DNA of 64,000 nt from Natronobacterium texcoconense (GCF_900104065.1 NZ_FNLC01000002.1:602995-666994); one strand, 5' to 3'. Counted from the first letter of the stretch, positions 17,102 to 26,119 are shown. The notes: generated from the letters alone by a model not told the origin. Program-made: numbers and translations.

Positions 17102-18466
17102 ATGTACTACTCCTACAAGTATCGCCTCGAGCCGTCCGACGCCCAACGCGAGGAGTTGGACCGCCACCGCGATATCTGTAGGCAACTATACAATCACACT
17201 CGCTACCGCCTCAACGAGTACCGAGAGGACCACGGCGAACTACCGTCCATGACCACGCTTCGGTCGGAGCTACCTGCCCTCAAAAAGTGGTGGGATGATC
17301 TCTCGGACGTGTACTCGAAAGTTCTTCAGACCGTCGTCGAACGACTGTTCGACAACCTCAGTAGCCTTTCTGCGCTCAAGCAGAACGGCTACGGAGTCGG
17401 CCAACTCAAGTGGAAGCCACCACGCGAGTTCCGCAGTTTCACGTACAACCAGTCTGGCTTCAAGCTCGACGAGAAGGGCGGTCAGACTGTCCTGTCGCTC
17501 TCGAAACTCGCGGACATACCGATCAGACTCCACCGAGAGATCCCCGACGTTCACAAGAGCGACAGCTCTTGTGCAGCCCATCAGAAATCGGAGATTTCTG
17601 AGGACGACGCCGCACTCAAACAGGTCACGCTCAAGAAAGAACCGACGGGCGAGTGGTTCGCCGCCTTCGGTGTCGAAGTCGATCGAGAGCCACCGGAGAA
17701 ACCCGACCGGCTGAAGAACGTTGTCGGGATCGACGTGGGCATCCTCAAGTACGCACACGACACCGATGGTCACGCGGTCGAATCTGTTGACCTCTCGGAC
17801 GAACGCGAACGGCTCGAGCGCGAGCAACGAAAACTCTCGCGCAAAGAGCACGGCTCGAACAACTACGAGAAGCAACGCCGTCGCGTGGCTGAGTGTCACG
17901 CCGACCTGAAGAACAAGCGCCGAGACTTCCTTCACAAACTCTCGAACTACTACGCTCAAGAGTACGATCTCGTGGCCGTCGAAGACCTTGATGCGAAAGG
18001 ATTGGTCGAACTCGACGGCAACTCTCGGAACCGTGCCGGAGCGGCGTGGGGAACGTTCCTTCAGATGCTCGAGTACAAGTGCGAACGCGAAGGCACGCAC
18101 TTCGTCGCCGTCAATCCACGAGGGACAACCAAAGAGTGTGCAGCCTGCGGTGTCTCGACCAAGAAACCGCTGTGGGTACGCGAACACGCCTGTCCGTCGT
18201 GCGGGTTCACAGCGGACAGGGATTGGAATGCGGCGTGGAACATTCTTTCTCGCGGTATCAAGCAGGTAGGAGCGGGACGCTCCGAATCAACGTCCTCAGA
18301 ATCGCCGTGCGATTCTGATGGGCTGCGAAAATCGCTGTGCGATTTTCGAACGCCTGTGGAGAGTGCGCTCCCTACGGGAACCACTTCGGTTCCTGCAAAG
18401 CGCGTCGTCGAAGCAGGAAGCCCCATCTGCTCACGGGCGCGAAGCGCCCGTTCGCATGGTCCGTGA
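17102..18466 (+). CDS. tnpB: RNA-guided nuclease TnpB (IS1341-type)
   Basis: 454 residues, longer than the usual 400-430 because of hairpin-derived inserts. The N-terminus (YSYKYRLEPSDAQREELDRH) is the TnpB helix-turn-helix. RuvC residues are intact: Asp in VGIDVG (about 211), Glu in VAVEDLDAKG (about 294) and Asp in TADRDWNAAWNI (about 372). The zinc finger CAAC...CPSC lies between the last two. TnpB cuts DNA next to a short motif using an RNA made from the element's right end. Perfect inverted repeats in the coding DNA (17552-17573, 17582-17600) encode the odd segment SSCAAHQKSEISED. Two more (18296-18319, 18326-18348) lie past the nuclease core. Confidence 0.9.
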   Translation: MYYSYKYRLEPSDAQREELDRHRDICRQLYNHTRYRLNEYREDHGELPSMTTLRSELPALKKWWDDLSDVYSKVLQTVVERLFDNLSSLSALKQNGYGVGQLKWKPPREFRSFTYNQSGFKLDEKGGQTVLSLSKLADIPIRLHREIPDVHKSDSSCAAHQKSEISEDDAALKQVTLKKEPTGEWFAAFGVEVDREPPEKPDRLKNVVGIDVGILKYAHDTDGHAVESVDLSDERERLEREQRKLSRKEHGSNNYEKQRRRVAECHADLKNKRRDFLHKLSNYYAQEYDLVAVEDLDAKGLVELDGNSRNRAGAAWGTFLQMLEYKCEREGTHFVAVNPRGTTKECAACGVSTKKPLWVREHACPSCGFTADRDWNAAWNILSRGIKQVGAGRSESTSSESPCDSDGLRKSLCDFRTPVESALPTGTTSVPAKRVVEAGSPICSRARSARSHGP

Positions 18467-18548
18467 GACCTTCGGTCTCACGCCACCCTCAAGGAGCGAA
18501 CGGCGTCAGCCGTGAGCGAGTAGGGTGGGGTAGTTCACGAGTGGCGCT
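18262..18548 (+). ncRNA. Probable TnpB guide (omega/reRNA) region, hairpin-rich 3' end
   Basis: The end of tnpB and the right end of the element contain a run of perfect short hairpins: GGAGCG/CGCTCC (18269-18283), TCAGAATCG/CGATTCTGA (18296-18319), CGAAAATCG/CGATTTTCG (18326-18348), CGGGCGC/GCGCCCG (18434-18450), CGTGAGACC/GGTCTCACG (18462-18482) and a nested stem at 18484-18527. TnpB guide RNAs, known in haloarchaea as sense overlapping transcripts, come from exactly this place and end at the right boundary. The guide would be the bases just after about 18548. RNA boundaries are inferred. Confidence 0.6.
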
Positions 18549-18689
18549 GCAGATCAGACCGTCTCGACGCGTTCGAACAGCGACGCGCCGAGTGCGACCA
18601 TCGCGACCGACGAGAGTATAAGGACGATACCGACGTCTCGATTTTCGAAAGGAAATCGAAAACAACGACTGGAACGGCGCTCGAGAGGG

Positions 18690-20822
18690 TTACTGCGGGC
18701 TCGGACTCGATCCGCTCGCGGAGCCGACGGTGTTCTGGCCCTGTTCGAAGGCCGTGTCCGTGATCGACCTGAGTCGGTCGACAAGCGAGTCTTTCTTCGG
18801 TTCGCCCATCAGGGCGACATCGAGTACTTCGCTGATGTTCGAACACGGGATGATCTCGATCATTTCCTCGTACTCGTCTTCGATCATCACGTCCTGTTCG
18901 TTGGCTTCCGGGATGATGACCGTGTTACAGCCGGCTTTCGCGGCTGCTTCGATTTTGTGGGTGACGCCACCAACCGGGAGCACGTCTCCTCGGACGGAAA
19001 GCGACCCGGTCATCGCGACCGACTGGTCGATCGGGATATCCTCGAGGGCGGAGATAACGGCGGCCGCCACGGTGATGGAGGCGGAGTCGCCGTCGACGCC
19101 TTGCTGTCCGGCCTGGACGAACTGGATGTGGATGTCTTTCTCCGAGAGGTCGACGTCGGAGAACTTCTTGATGATCGCCGAGACGTTCTGGACCGACTCT
19201 TCGGCCATCTCTTTGAGTTGGCCGGTGGCGATCACCTTTCCGCCACCCTGGGTGGGCGCGATTTCGGCCATCACGGGCAGCATGATCCCGCTATCTTCGC
19301 CCATGACCGCGAGGCCGTTGACGCGGCCTTCGACAGCGTTTTCGGTGACCTGTAGCTCGTAGTCCTTGCGGCGTTCGATGTAGTCGTCTGCGAGTTGCTG
19401 TTCGATCGACCGCGAGCGCTGTTTGGCCTGAAGGACGTCTTCGCGGGTCGTGTACTCCCGGTCCTCGGCACGGGCGATGTCGCCAGCGACCCGAACCATT
19501 CCACCGAGGCTGCGGAAGTGCAGCGTCAGGTGGTTCTTCCGGCCCGAACGTCGCTTCGCCTCGAGGATGAGTTCCTCGACGGCGTCGGCGGCGAAGTGTG
19601 GCAGGCGACCGTCGCGTTCGACCTCCTGGGCGACGAACCGGGCGTACTTCCGGCGCATCTCGGGGGTGTCCTCGATAGTATCCTCCATGTACACCTCGTA
19701 TCCGTATCCCTTGACGCGGTTGCGCAGCGCGGGGTGCATGTTTTCCATCGCGTCCAGATTCCCTGCCGCGATCATCACGAAGTCACAGGGGACGGGTTCG
19801 GTCTGGACCATCGCACCCGAGGAACGCTCGCTCTGTCCGGTGATGGAGAACTCGCCTTCCTGGATCGCCGTCATCAGCTTCTGCTGGGTGCGGATATCGA
19901 GCGTGTTGATCTCGTCGAGGAACAGCACGCCCTTGTTGGACTTGTGGATCGAACCCGGCTCGACGCGCTCGTGGCTCGGCGTTCCCATGCCGCCGGACTG
20001 GAACGGGTCGTGGCGGACGTCGCCCAGCAGGGCACCCGCGTGGGCACCCGTCGCATCCTCGAACGGCGCCTGTCGCTGGTCGCTGTTGTCGACGAGCAGG
20101 TTCGGTACGATCGTGTCCGTCCCCTGTTTCATCTGTCGGAAGATAAACCAGATAATCCCTGCCGCGAAGATACCCAGCAGGAGCGGCCCCACGATGATGG
20201 CGTAGACGAGGATCGCTGCGATGATGATCCACATCAGGATCGAGCGCACCCGGTTTCGCTTGTTGGCCTCTTCCCGGTGGGCCTCGACGATCTGTTCGCC
20301 CTTGCCGGCAGGGACGGTCCGGATCCTCGGCTCGTTGTCGTCGCCCGGGTTGTGATAGACCAGAACGTCCTGCAAGTCCTCCTCCGGGAGCAGCTGGCTC
20401 ATCGCCTTCGCAAGCATCGACTTGCCGGTCCCCGGTGAACCGATCATCATCACGTGGCGACGCTGTCTGGCCGCCTTGATGATGATGTCTCGCGCCTCGG
20501 CCTGGCCGATGACCTGATCGACGAGCCGATCGGGAACCTCGATGTCTTCGGTCGTATCGATCTGGAGACCACCGAGCAGGTCGTCTTCGGCGTTCTCCTC
20601 GTCGATTTCCACCCCCGGATCGACGTCGACCGAACTACCGAGGTCGTCGACGGTTTCGGGACCGTCGTCCGTCTCCTCCTCGGGATCGGTAGACGCGCCC
20701 GCGCTCTCGTTCGGGGGGTCTTCGTCGTTCGATGGGGATGCCGACTGATCGTCCCGACGCTCAGGCTGGTCCCTGAGACGTTCTTCCTCGGGAGAATCGT
20801 CGACGTTCGTATCGTCACTCAT
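18690..20822 (-). CDS. lonB: Membrane-bound archaeal Lon protease (LonB type)
   Basis: 710 residues from the ATG at 20822 (MSDDTNVDDSPEEER); a longer frame upstream is unlikely to be translated. Order of parts: an acidic disordered N-terminus (1-90), an AAA+ module with Walker A GSPGTGKSMLAK (about 127) and Walker B VLFLDEINTLDI, two transmembrane helices inserted in the AAA+ domain (ILMWIIIAAILVYAIIVG and the next, about 205-245), and the Lon protease domain with catalytic Ser in DGDSASITVAA (about 578) and Lys in THKIEAAAKAG (about 622). It is the ATP-dependent housekeeping protease facing the cytoplasm, essential in Haloferax. An AT-rich stretch precedes the start. Confidence 0.95.
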   Translation of the reverse strand: MSDDTNVDDSPEEERLRDQPERRDDQSASPSNDEDPPNESAGASTDPEEETDDGPETVDDLGSSVDVDPGVEIDEENAEDDLLGGLQIDTTEDIEVPDRLVDQVIGQAEARDIIIKAARQRRHVMMIGSPGTGKSMLAKAMSQLLPEEDLQDVLVYHNPGDDNEPRIRTVPAGKGEQIVEAHREEANKRNRVRSILMWIIIAAILVYAIIVGPLLLGIFAAGIIWFIFRQMKQGTDTIVPNLLVDNSDQRQAPFEDATGAHAGALLGDVRHDPFQSGGMGTPSHERVEPGSIHKSNKGVLFLDEINTLDIRTQQKLMTAIQEGEFSITGQSERSSGAMVQTEPVPCDFVMIAAGNLDAMENMHPALRNRVKGYGYEVYMEDTIEDTPEMRRKYARFVAQEVERDGRLPHFAADAVEELILEAKRRSGRKNHLTLHFRSLGGMVRVAGDIARAEDREYTTREDVLQAKQRSRSIEQQLADDYIERRKDYELQVTENAVEGRVNGLAVMGEDSGIMLPVMAEIAPTQGGGKVIATGQLKEMAEESVQNVSAIIKKFSDVDLSEKDIHIQFVQAGQQGVDGDSASITVAAAVISALEDIPIDQSVAMTGSLSVRGDVLPVGGVTHKIEAAAKAGCNTVIIPEANEQDVMIEDEYEEMIEIIPCSNISEVLDVALMGEPKKDSLVDRLRSITDTAFEQGQNTVGSASGSSPSPQ

Positions 20823-21490
20823 AGAGATATATGGTGCCTGATACAAGGGGACTGGGCCGGATATACTTTCTCCATGTGAGCAGGCATCGGGAACCGAAGT
20901 CGAGTATCGGAATTTCGAATTCCTGGAACCGATACCCGGCGTTTGGACGGGCAAGAGTCGTCGACAGAAAACAGATCGAGTGCCTCGAGGTCGTTCGGAA
21001 GAGCAACCCTCTTCCGCGAGTCAGGGACCTCTCGAACCACGTGCCCCCGAAGGGTCACGCTCCAGTTCGTCCGAACGGCGGATAGTGGGAGCCGTTTGGC
21101 GATACCGACCGCCGGTGACTGGCCAGTCAGCAATTTTTATATAGGCAACTGACTAACTGTTCAGTAAGCAGAGCAGTCAGTTTGTTACGTATGTACAGCT
21201 GTAAATATCTCCCGCATTGAACTGATCGATACGGGAACCGCGAGGAGACGGGACACCTCGAGGTCGAGCGGCGAATCGCCTGGCTGGCGGTTCACGAGTC
21301 ACGAGGTATCGGCTCGAGCGTCGCCAGAAACCGTTCGAGAGTACCGCTGGGTTCGGCGTCCCTCGGTTCGGAATCGACGGCACACAGTCGTCGTTCACGG
21401 TCCGGGCCGGGACGACCGTCGGGCGTCGAATAGGGGCCAGCAAGCGATATCATGCCGATGGTTGACGACCGAACGTGACGACCCTCACGT
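20823..21490. other. Intergenic region with an orphan promoter/operator
   Basis: About 670 bases between lonB and the DHH gene, which diverge. It contains a TATA-like TTTTTATATAGG (21133-21144) followed by a 20-base inverted repeat (21149-21168) that matches two other sites in the window. No convincing gene follows this promoter; the frames downstream are short or have poor composition. It may be the remnant of a deleted gene or the promoter of an untranslated RNA. Confidence 0.4.
21149..21168. promoter_or_regulatory. TetR-type operator, site 1
   Basis: Imperfect 20-base inverted repeat CTGACTAACTGTTCAGTAAG. It matches sites at 23336-23355 and 25416-25435 at most positions. It lies 5 bases downstream of a TATA-like box, where a bound repressor would block transcription to the right. 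No clear gene follows it. Confidence 0.5.
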
Positions 21491-22507
21491 ATGTCTCCGG
21501 TTGACGCGGTATTGGGCCGGTTACGTACTGCGTCATCGCTCACGATCGTCTGTCACGACGATCCGGACCCCGACGCGCTCTCGGCAGCTATCGCACTCGA
21601 ACTACTCGCGAGAGAGTCGGGCGTCGAAACCGTCGATATCCTGTACAGCGGGACGATAGCCCACCAGCAAAACCGCGCGTTCGTCGACCTGTTCGACGTC
21701 GAACTCGAGCACTACTCGCAGGATCGCTTCGAGACGAACGACCTCGTCGCCTTCGTCGATCACTCCTATCCTGGCCGAAACAACTCGGTCCCGAGAGAGA
21801 CAGATCTCGATCTCGTCTTCGACCATCACCCGCCGGATCGACCCATCCCGGCGGACGTCGTCGACGTCCGCGAGGAGTACGGGACGACGGCGACGATCCT
21901 CGCCGAGTACTTCCGTCGCTCCCGTATCGAGATCACGCCACGCATCGCCTCCGCGCTCCTGTTTGGCATCCATCGGGAGCGACTCGATTTCTACAACCGG
22001 CCAACCGATCTCGAGTACGAAATCGGGACCTACCTCCACGGTCGTGCCGATTCGGACCTCCTTCGTGAACTGTACGGTGCGTCGTTCCTGCCGAGTAGCG
22101 TGGACGCGTTCGCGAACGTCCTCCACAACCGGGTGCGACGCGGCCCCTGTCTCGTCTCCTGTATCGGCCGGCTAGAGAATCGAGTCGCGCTGGCGCAAGC
22201 GGCGGACTTCCTGCTGGTCATCGACGGGATCGAGACCGTCCTCGTCTGTGGGATCGTTCGCGATCAGGTCTTCCTGAGCGCTCGAACGATCAGAACGGAT
22301 CTCGATCTGAGCGATCTTCTCGAGCGGCTGTTCGGGGACGTCGGGAGCGCCGGCGGCCACGAGGATATGGCCGGCGGACAGCTTCCGCTGGCGGTGATCG
22401 ACGACGGTGCGACCACCGACGTCGAACTCGTCGCTTCGATGCGGCGGTACGTCGAAGATCGTTTTTTCGGAGCACTGGAGCACTCTACCGGGAAAATCGA
22501 CGCCTGA
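21491..22507 (+). CDS. DHH-family phosphoesterase (RecJ/NrnA-like)
   Basis: 338 residues. DHH-domain motifs appear in order: CHDDPDPDALS (about 20), AFVDHSYPGRNN (about 85) and the name-giving VFDHHPPDRP (about 110). The DHHA1 signature GSAGGHEDMAGGQL is near 295. This two-domain layout matches nanoRNase/pAp-phosphatase and archaeal RecJ-like nucleases that degrade short oligonucleotides or cyclic dinucleotide products, using Mn2+. The ATG at 21491 gives MSPVDAVLGRL just before the first strand. It is followed 130 bases later by the TetR gene on the same strand. Confidence 0.85.
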   Translation: MSPVDAVLGRLRTASSLTIVCHDDPDPDALSAAIALELLARESGVETVDILYSGTIAHQQNRAFVDLFDVELEHYSQDRFETNDLVAFVDHSYPGRNNSVPRETDLDLVFDHHPPDRPIPADVVDVREEYGTTATILAEYFRRSRIEITPRIASALLFGIHRERLDFYNRPTDLEYEIGTYLHGRADSDLLRELYGASFLPSSVDAFANVLHNRVRRGPCLVSCIGRLENRVALAQAADFLLVIDGIETVLVCGIVRDQVFLSARTIRTDLDLSDLLERLFGDVGSAGGHEDMAGGQLPLAVIDDGATTDVELVASMRRYVEDRFFGALEHSTGKIDA

Positions 22508-22639
22508 TAATCGAGTAGTCAGCGAGCGATCCGTGGCGATTGTGGAACGTCACTTCTGGTACTCGTTGGCTCTGTCGTGTCGGTACACCCAGGCGTCCGG
22601 ATCCTGAACTATTTATGAGTCACCACGGATGGGAGTACT

Positions 22640-23269
22640 ATGGGGGATTCTCCGAAACTGAACCGGTCGGGACCGTCAGGTGACGAACCCGACGATACCA
22701 CCGAGGAGATCATGCGGGCAGTGTATCGGGCACTCTCGAAGAACGGCTATCCGGAAACGACGATGTCTCAGATCGCATCGGAGTTCGAAAAGAGCAAAGC
22801 ACTCCTGTACTATCACTACGACGGCAAAGAGGAGATTCTGAACGACTTCTTCGGCTATCTCTGTGAACGACTCGAGACGTCGCTCGTCGAGGAGGAGTAC
22901 GACGACCCGTACGACCAGCTACTCGCGGTCATCGAACGGGTTCTTCCGGCGGAGATGGACGACGAACAACTCGAGTTTCGGCAGGCGTTTTTCGAGGTTC
23001 GCTCCCAGGCACCGCACAATCGATCGTACCACGAACGGATTCAACACACCGATCAGGTCGTCCTCGAGACGTTGACGGAGACGATCGAGTGGGGAGTCGA
23101 AACGGGGCGGTTCGTGGACGTCAATCCGGAGCGAGAGGCGGAACTGCTGTTTTCGACGCTCTATGGTGTGATGGAGCGCGCCACCGCGCTCGAGGATCGC
23201 GACATCGTCAACCGAAACCGAGAGGCGCTACAGCAGCAACTGGAGCGAACGCTGCTCGAGTCGCGCTGA
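22640..23269 (+). CDS. TetR/AcrR family transcriptional regulator
   Basis: 209 residues. After a hydrophilic leader, residues 20-75 form the TetR helix-turn-helix: EIMRAVYRALSKNGYPETTM, then QIASEFEKSKALLYYHYDGK. The rest is the all-helical ligand-binding domain that dimerises. The following gene is preceded by a 20-base inverted repeat that recurs upstream of the neighbouring MATE exporter, so this protein probably represses both, released by a drug or metabolite. A TATA-like AACTATTTATGAG (22607-22619) sits about 25 bases before the ATG, consistent with a leaderless transcript; no operator copy was seen there. Confidence 0.9.
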   Translation: MGDSPKLNRSGPSGDEPDDTTEEIMRAVYRALSKNGYPETTMSQIASEFEKSKALLYYHYDGKEEILNDFFGYLCERLETSLVEEEYDDPYDQLLAVIERVLPAEMDDEQLEFRQAFFEVRSQAPHNRSYHERIQHTDQVVLETLTETIEWGVETGRFVDVNPEREAELLFSTLYGVMERATALEDRDIVNRNREALQQQLERTLLESR

Positions 23270-23335
23270 CGGCGGCGGATCGATCGATATCTCCGGATCG
23301 AACGCGCGCCGTCGCCTCCAACGGAAGACTTACGG

Positions 23336-23355
23336 CTGACTAACCATTCAGTCAA
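23336..23355. promoter_or_regulatory. TetR-type operator, site 2
   Basis: Imperfect inverted repeat CTGACTAACCATTCAGTCAA ending 3 bases before the ATG of the zinc-ribbon membrane protein. It shares most positions with sites 1 and 3. Bound repressor would cover the expected start of a leaderless transcript. The TetR gene ends 66 bases upstream. Confidence 0.6.
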
Positions 23356-23358
23356 CCC

Positions 23359-23778
23359 ATGGGTCAGCAGTCGTCACCGAAACGGCCGTGGCTCGCAGCC
23401 GGACTGACCCTGCTCGTGACGGGACTCGGGCAGGTGTATCTCCGTCGCTGGTTGCGTGCGCTCGGGTGGGTCGGTCTCGCGATACTCGTGGGGACCGTCG
23501 TCGTCCCGGAACCGGCACTCGCCGATCCGAGTTCGGCGACGGTCAGGGAGGTTGTACCGCTTGCCGGCGTCGCACTACTGAGCAGCCTCGACGCGTACGT
23601 CCTCGCCCGACAGCACAACTATCGGCTCGAGGCCGAGAGCGTCGACCGATGTCCTGACTGTTATCGAGAACTCGAGAGGGAACTGTCGTTCTGTCCGTGG
23701 TGTGCAACCGAACTATCGGGGTCGGCCGAGACTGACAGACAGCGGTCACCGGAGCGGTCCGACGACGGCCGCCCCTGA
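23359..23778 (+). CDS. Small membrane protein with C-terminal zinc ribbon
   Basis: 139 residues. Two or three hydrophobic helices (WLAAGLTLLVTGLGQVYL, ALGWVGLAILVGTVVV and VVPLAGVALLSSLDAYVLA) are followed by a zinc-ribbon-type CPDC...CPWC pair (about 95-115) and an acidic/basic tail. The first helix with GLGQVYLRRWLRALGW resembles the small TM2/DUF families of haloarchaea. Function is unknown. Its start lies directly after a TetR-type operator, so it is likely controlled by the regulator upstream and linked to the MATE pump. Confidence 0.7.
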   Translation: MGQQSSPKRPWLAAGLTLLVTGLGQVYLRRWLRALGWVGLAILVGTVVVPEPALADPSSATVREVVPLAGVALLSSLDAYVLARQHNYRLEAESVDRCPDCYRELERELSFCPWCATELSGSAETDRQRSPERSDDGRP

Positions 23779-23855
23779 GGATAGGCGGAAACAGCTGTCC
23801 TGGGGCGTGTCACCTCGAAAACTTCGATCGACTGGCTCCGGAACGGGACGCCCGG

Positions 23856-25301
23856 TCAGTCGTCTGCAATCGCCGCATCGGGCCGGTACGACTGGCTGAC
23901 CGTTTTCCACTTGTCGGTGCGGAACCGCCAGTAGTTGATGGCCGCCGGGACGGTCGTCTCCGCGAGGAAGGCCAGATACAGCCCCCAGTATCCGAGCGCG
24001 GTGGTCGCGCCAAGATACGCAAGCGGAATTGAGACGCAGAACATGCCGAGAAACTGGCTCACGAAGGGGACCTGCGTATCACCGCTGGCGTCGAGCGGCC
24101 CCGCTGCTGCGCCGGCGACGCCCTGGAAGACGACTGCAGCACAGGCAGCGTACACTAGATTGACTGCGATCGGAATCGCCGGACTCGCCGGGTCGTCCGC
24201 GAAGAGGACGACGATCTGCTCGGCAAAAACCGCGATGAGGATCGCCGAGACGATGTACGTCGCGACGGCAAACCGGATAATATCGCGACCATACGCCTCG
24301 GCCGTCCTCTCGTCGTTCTGCCCCAGCGCCTGCCCGACCAGACTCGAGGACGCGAGTCCGAAGCCCCAGCCGGGGGTGTTCATCAGCCCCCAGATCCGGC
24401 GGGCGATGACGAAGGCGGCGACCGTGTTCTCGCCGAAGATATCGAGGATGCCGAGCATCGGAAACTCGGCGGCGATCCAGACGAGATTCCGACCGCCGAC
24501 CGGCAGGCCGATCGTCACGAGATCGCGAATCGTCTCCGCATCGAAGTACGCCGCCAGCGGATCGATGCGAACCGGGAACTCGCCGACACCAGGGAATCGA
24601 CCGGCACAGAGACCTACGGCAAACGTCGCGGAGACGGCGACGTTCGACAGCACCGTTCCGAGGGCTGCACCGGCGACACCCCAGTCGAGACCGAAGATGA
24701 ACACCGCGTTCAGCCCGATGTTGGCGAGTGCGCCGCCGGCCCGGACTTGCATCGCCGTGTACGAATCGTCCGCACCGACGAGGACGCGACTGCCGACGAG
24801 GTTCAGTCCCGCGAACGGAATCCCGAGCGAGACGACCTGGAGGTACGTCGCACCGTGATCGATCGCCCGTTCGTTGCTGCTGAGCAGGGAGATGAATTCG
24901 TACGGAAACAGCCAGAAGACGGCAACGACCGGTGCGCTGACGATGAGAACGAGGACCGTGCTCGAGCGAACGGCCAGTCCGAGTTCGTCGTACGCGTCGG
25001 CTCCGTATCGCTGCGAGACGAGCGCGATGGTGCCGCCAGCGACACCACCGCCGATCGCGAAGGCAAGTCCCCAGAATGGTCCCGCGAACCCGACACCGGC
25101 GACGGCGGAGATACCGACCGCGACGCCGACCATCGCGACGTCGACGGCACTTTTCGACATTCTCGCGATGCCGGTGACGATTCGCGGCCACGCGAGAATC
25201 GTCGTCTGGATCGCACGTTCTCGATCGATCAGTCCAATACGCGCCAGCCCGAGACCTATATAGAGGATCAGCAGACGCAACGGATTCGGAACACGGCTCA
25301 C
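23856..25301 (-). CDS. MATE family efflux transporter
   Basis: 481 residues with twelve predicted helices, the size and layout of MATE (multidrug and toxic compound extrusion) carriers. Family-like stretches include VDVAMVGVAVGISAVAGVGF, SQRYGADAYDELGLAV and ASSSLVGQALGQNDERTAEA, where a Q-x-x-G-Q/A pattern recurs in both halves. It would export cationic drugs or metabolites using a Na+ or H+ gradient. The most likely start is a GTG at 25301 (MSRVPNPLRLL). A matching TetR-type operator and a TATA-like AATATATG lie about 110-135 bases upstream. Confidence 0.85.
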   Translation of the reverse strand: MSRVPNPLRLLILYIGLGLARIGLIDRERAIQTTILAWPRIVTGIARMSKSAVDVAMVGVAVGISAVAGVGFAGPFWGLAFAIGGGVAGGTIALVSQRYGADAYDELGLAVRSSTVLVLIVSAPVVAVFWLFPYEFISLLSSNERAIDHGATYLQVVSLGIPFAGLNLVGSRVLVGADDSYTAMQVRAGGALANIGLNAVFIFGLDWGVAGAALGTVLSNVAVSATFAVGLCAGRFPGVGEFPVRIDPLAAYFDAETIRDLVTIGLPVGGRNLVWIAAEFPMLGILDIFGENTVAAFVIARRIWGLMNTPGWGFGLASSSLVGQALGQNDERTAEAYGRDIIRFAVATYIVSAILIAVFAEQIVVLFADDPASPAIPIAVNLVYAACAAVVFQGVAGAAAGPLDASGDTQVPFVSQFLGMFCVSIPLAYLGATTALGYWGLYLAFLAETTVPAAINYWRFRTDKWKTVSQSYRPDAAIADD

Positions 25302-26119
25302 GGGTACCGACTGTCGATTGACAGTGGGACAGTAAGGAACTTTGTTACTCGGCAGCCTGTGCAGTCGGCCCGATATGTGAGAGCAGCGAGTGCGACTCTA
25401 TGCAACAGGCATATATTGAATGAACGGTTAGTAAGCTACGCTGGGTTCGCCAGCTAACCTCACTGCGACGGAGTGATTGCCCCCGCTATAGTCGTAGTGT
25501 GGTTAGACGATCGGACGCTATCCGGGACTTCGCCACTCCCGACGCGTTTCGATTTCTCCTCTCCTCTCCTCTCTCCCTGCTGACGTTGCTGGAGTGTGTT
25601 TCTGAAGTTTCGATCGATCGTTCCGATGGACTCCGGTAGCGTTCAACGAGGCACACGAACCGATATCGAGCCCCAGTACATGTTCATTATAGAGATTAAT
25701 ATTTAAATAGAGAGTTCAATACCAAGATAGCGATCGACGGTCGGTCGTCGGGAGACAGTCACGTCCGTCAGAACGGCAGTATCACGCTTCGCTTCGAAAG
25801 CAGTGCTATCGAGTTTCTCGACGTTTCTCTCGGGTCTTTCGATCCTCTCGGCAGCAGGCCTTTTCTGGGACGGTTCGACTTGGATAGTTTCGGGAGATCT
25901 ATGGGGAGATAGACGCCGATTCCGGCTTTTCTCCCTGTTGATATAACTGTTGGCTCGAGGCCCCGATCACGGGTTCTGGTTTCGGCAGAAAGCAGACGAA
26001 AGTCGGCCTCCCTAAACCAGTAAAATATAGAACAATACGTTAAACCACTCTGGAAGAGTATCATAGAAGAGATGAGCAAGTGACTGCAGAAAATGCGTAG
26101 AGCGACGCGGAGTCTCCGA
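25302..26119. other. Intergenic region, contains one operator, otherwise no gene seen
   Basis: About 820 bases. The left part is the MATE promoter with the TetR-type site. An AT-rich patch around 25678-25725 (TTAATATTTAAATAG) looks like promoter DNA without a clear gene. The open frames between 25760 and 26080 have codon use unlike the neighbours and are not called. Confidence 0.4.
25416..25435. promoter_or_regulatory. TetR-type operator, site 3, upstream of the MATE gene
   Basis: TTGAATGAACGGTTAGTAAG; on the minus strand CTTACTAACCGTTCATTCAA, which aligns with sites 1 and 2. On the minus strand it is directly followed by TATA-like AATATATG, so a bound protein would contact the core promoter of the MATE gene. 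Confidence 0.55.

Larger units (their letters stand above)
16828..18548 (+). mobile_element. IS1341-type (IS200/IS605 superfamily) element carrying tnpB only
   Basis: The unit holds a 45-codon ORF and tnpB, with no tnpA. Its edges are marked by a 10-base direct repeat GAGTGGCGCT (16828-16837 and 18539-18548). Inside the left copy is a GC-rich subterminal hairpin (CCCCTTCC...GGAGGGG, about 16841-16896). Inside the right copy is another (CCACCCT.../AGGGTGG, 18484-18527, with a nested CGGC/GCCG). IS200/IS605 members use such hairpins for single-strand transposition and make no target duplication, so the 10-base repeat may be guide or cleavage sequence. Exact ends are uncertain by a few bases. 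Confidence 0.75.

Noticed and set aside
18549-18689. Minus-strand frame after lonB ending DVGIVLILSSVAMVALGASL
   Set aside because: It looks like the last membrane helix of a small protein, but no start codon fits and the upstream part overlaps lonB out of phase. It could be a relic cut by the TnpB element; not strong enough to call.
25768-26079. 103-codon minus-strand frame before the PD-(D/E)XK gene
   Set aside because: Ser/Arg-rich with poor acidic bias, unlike haloarchaeal proteins; no family or start context.
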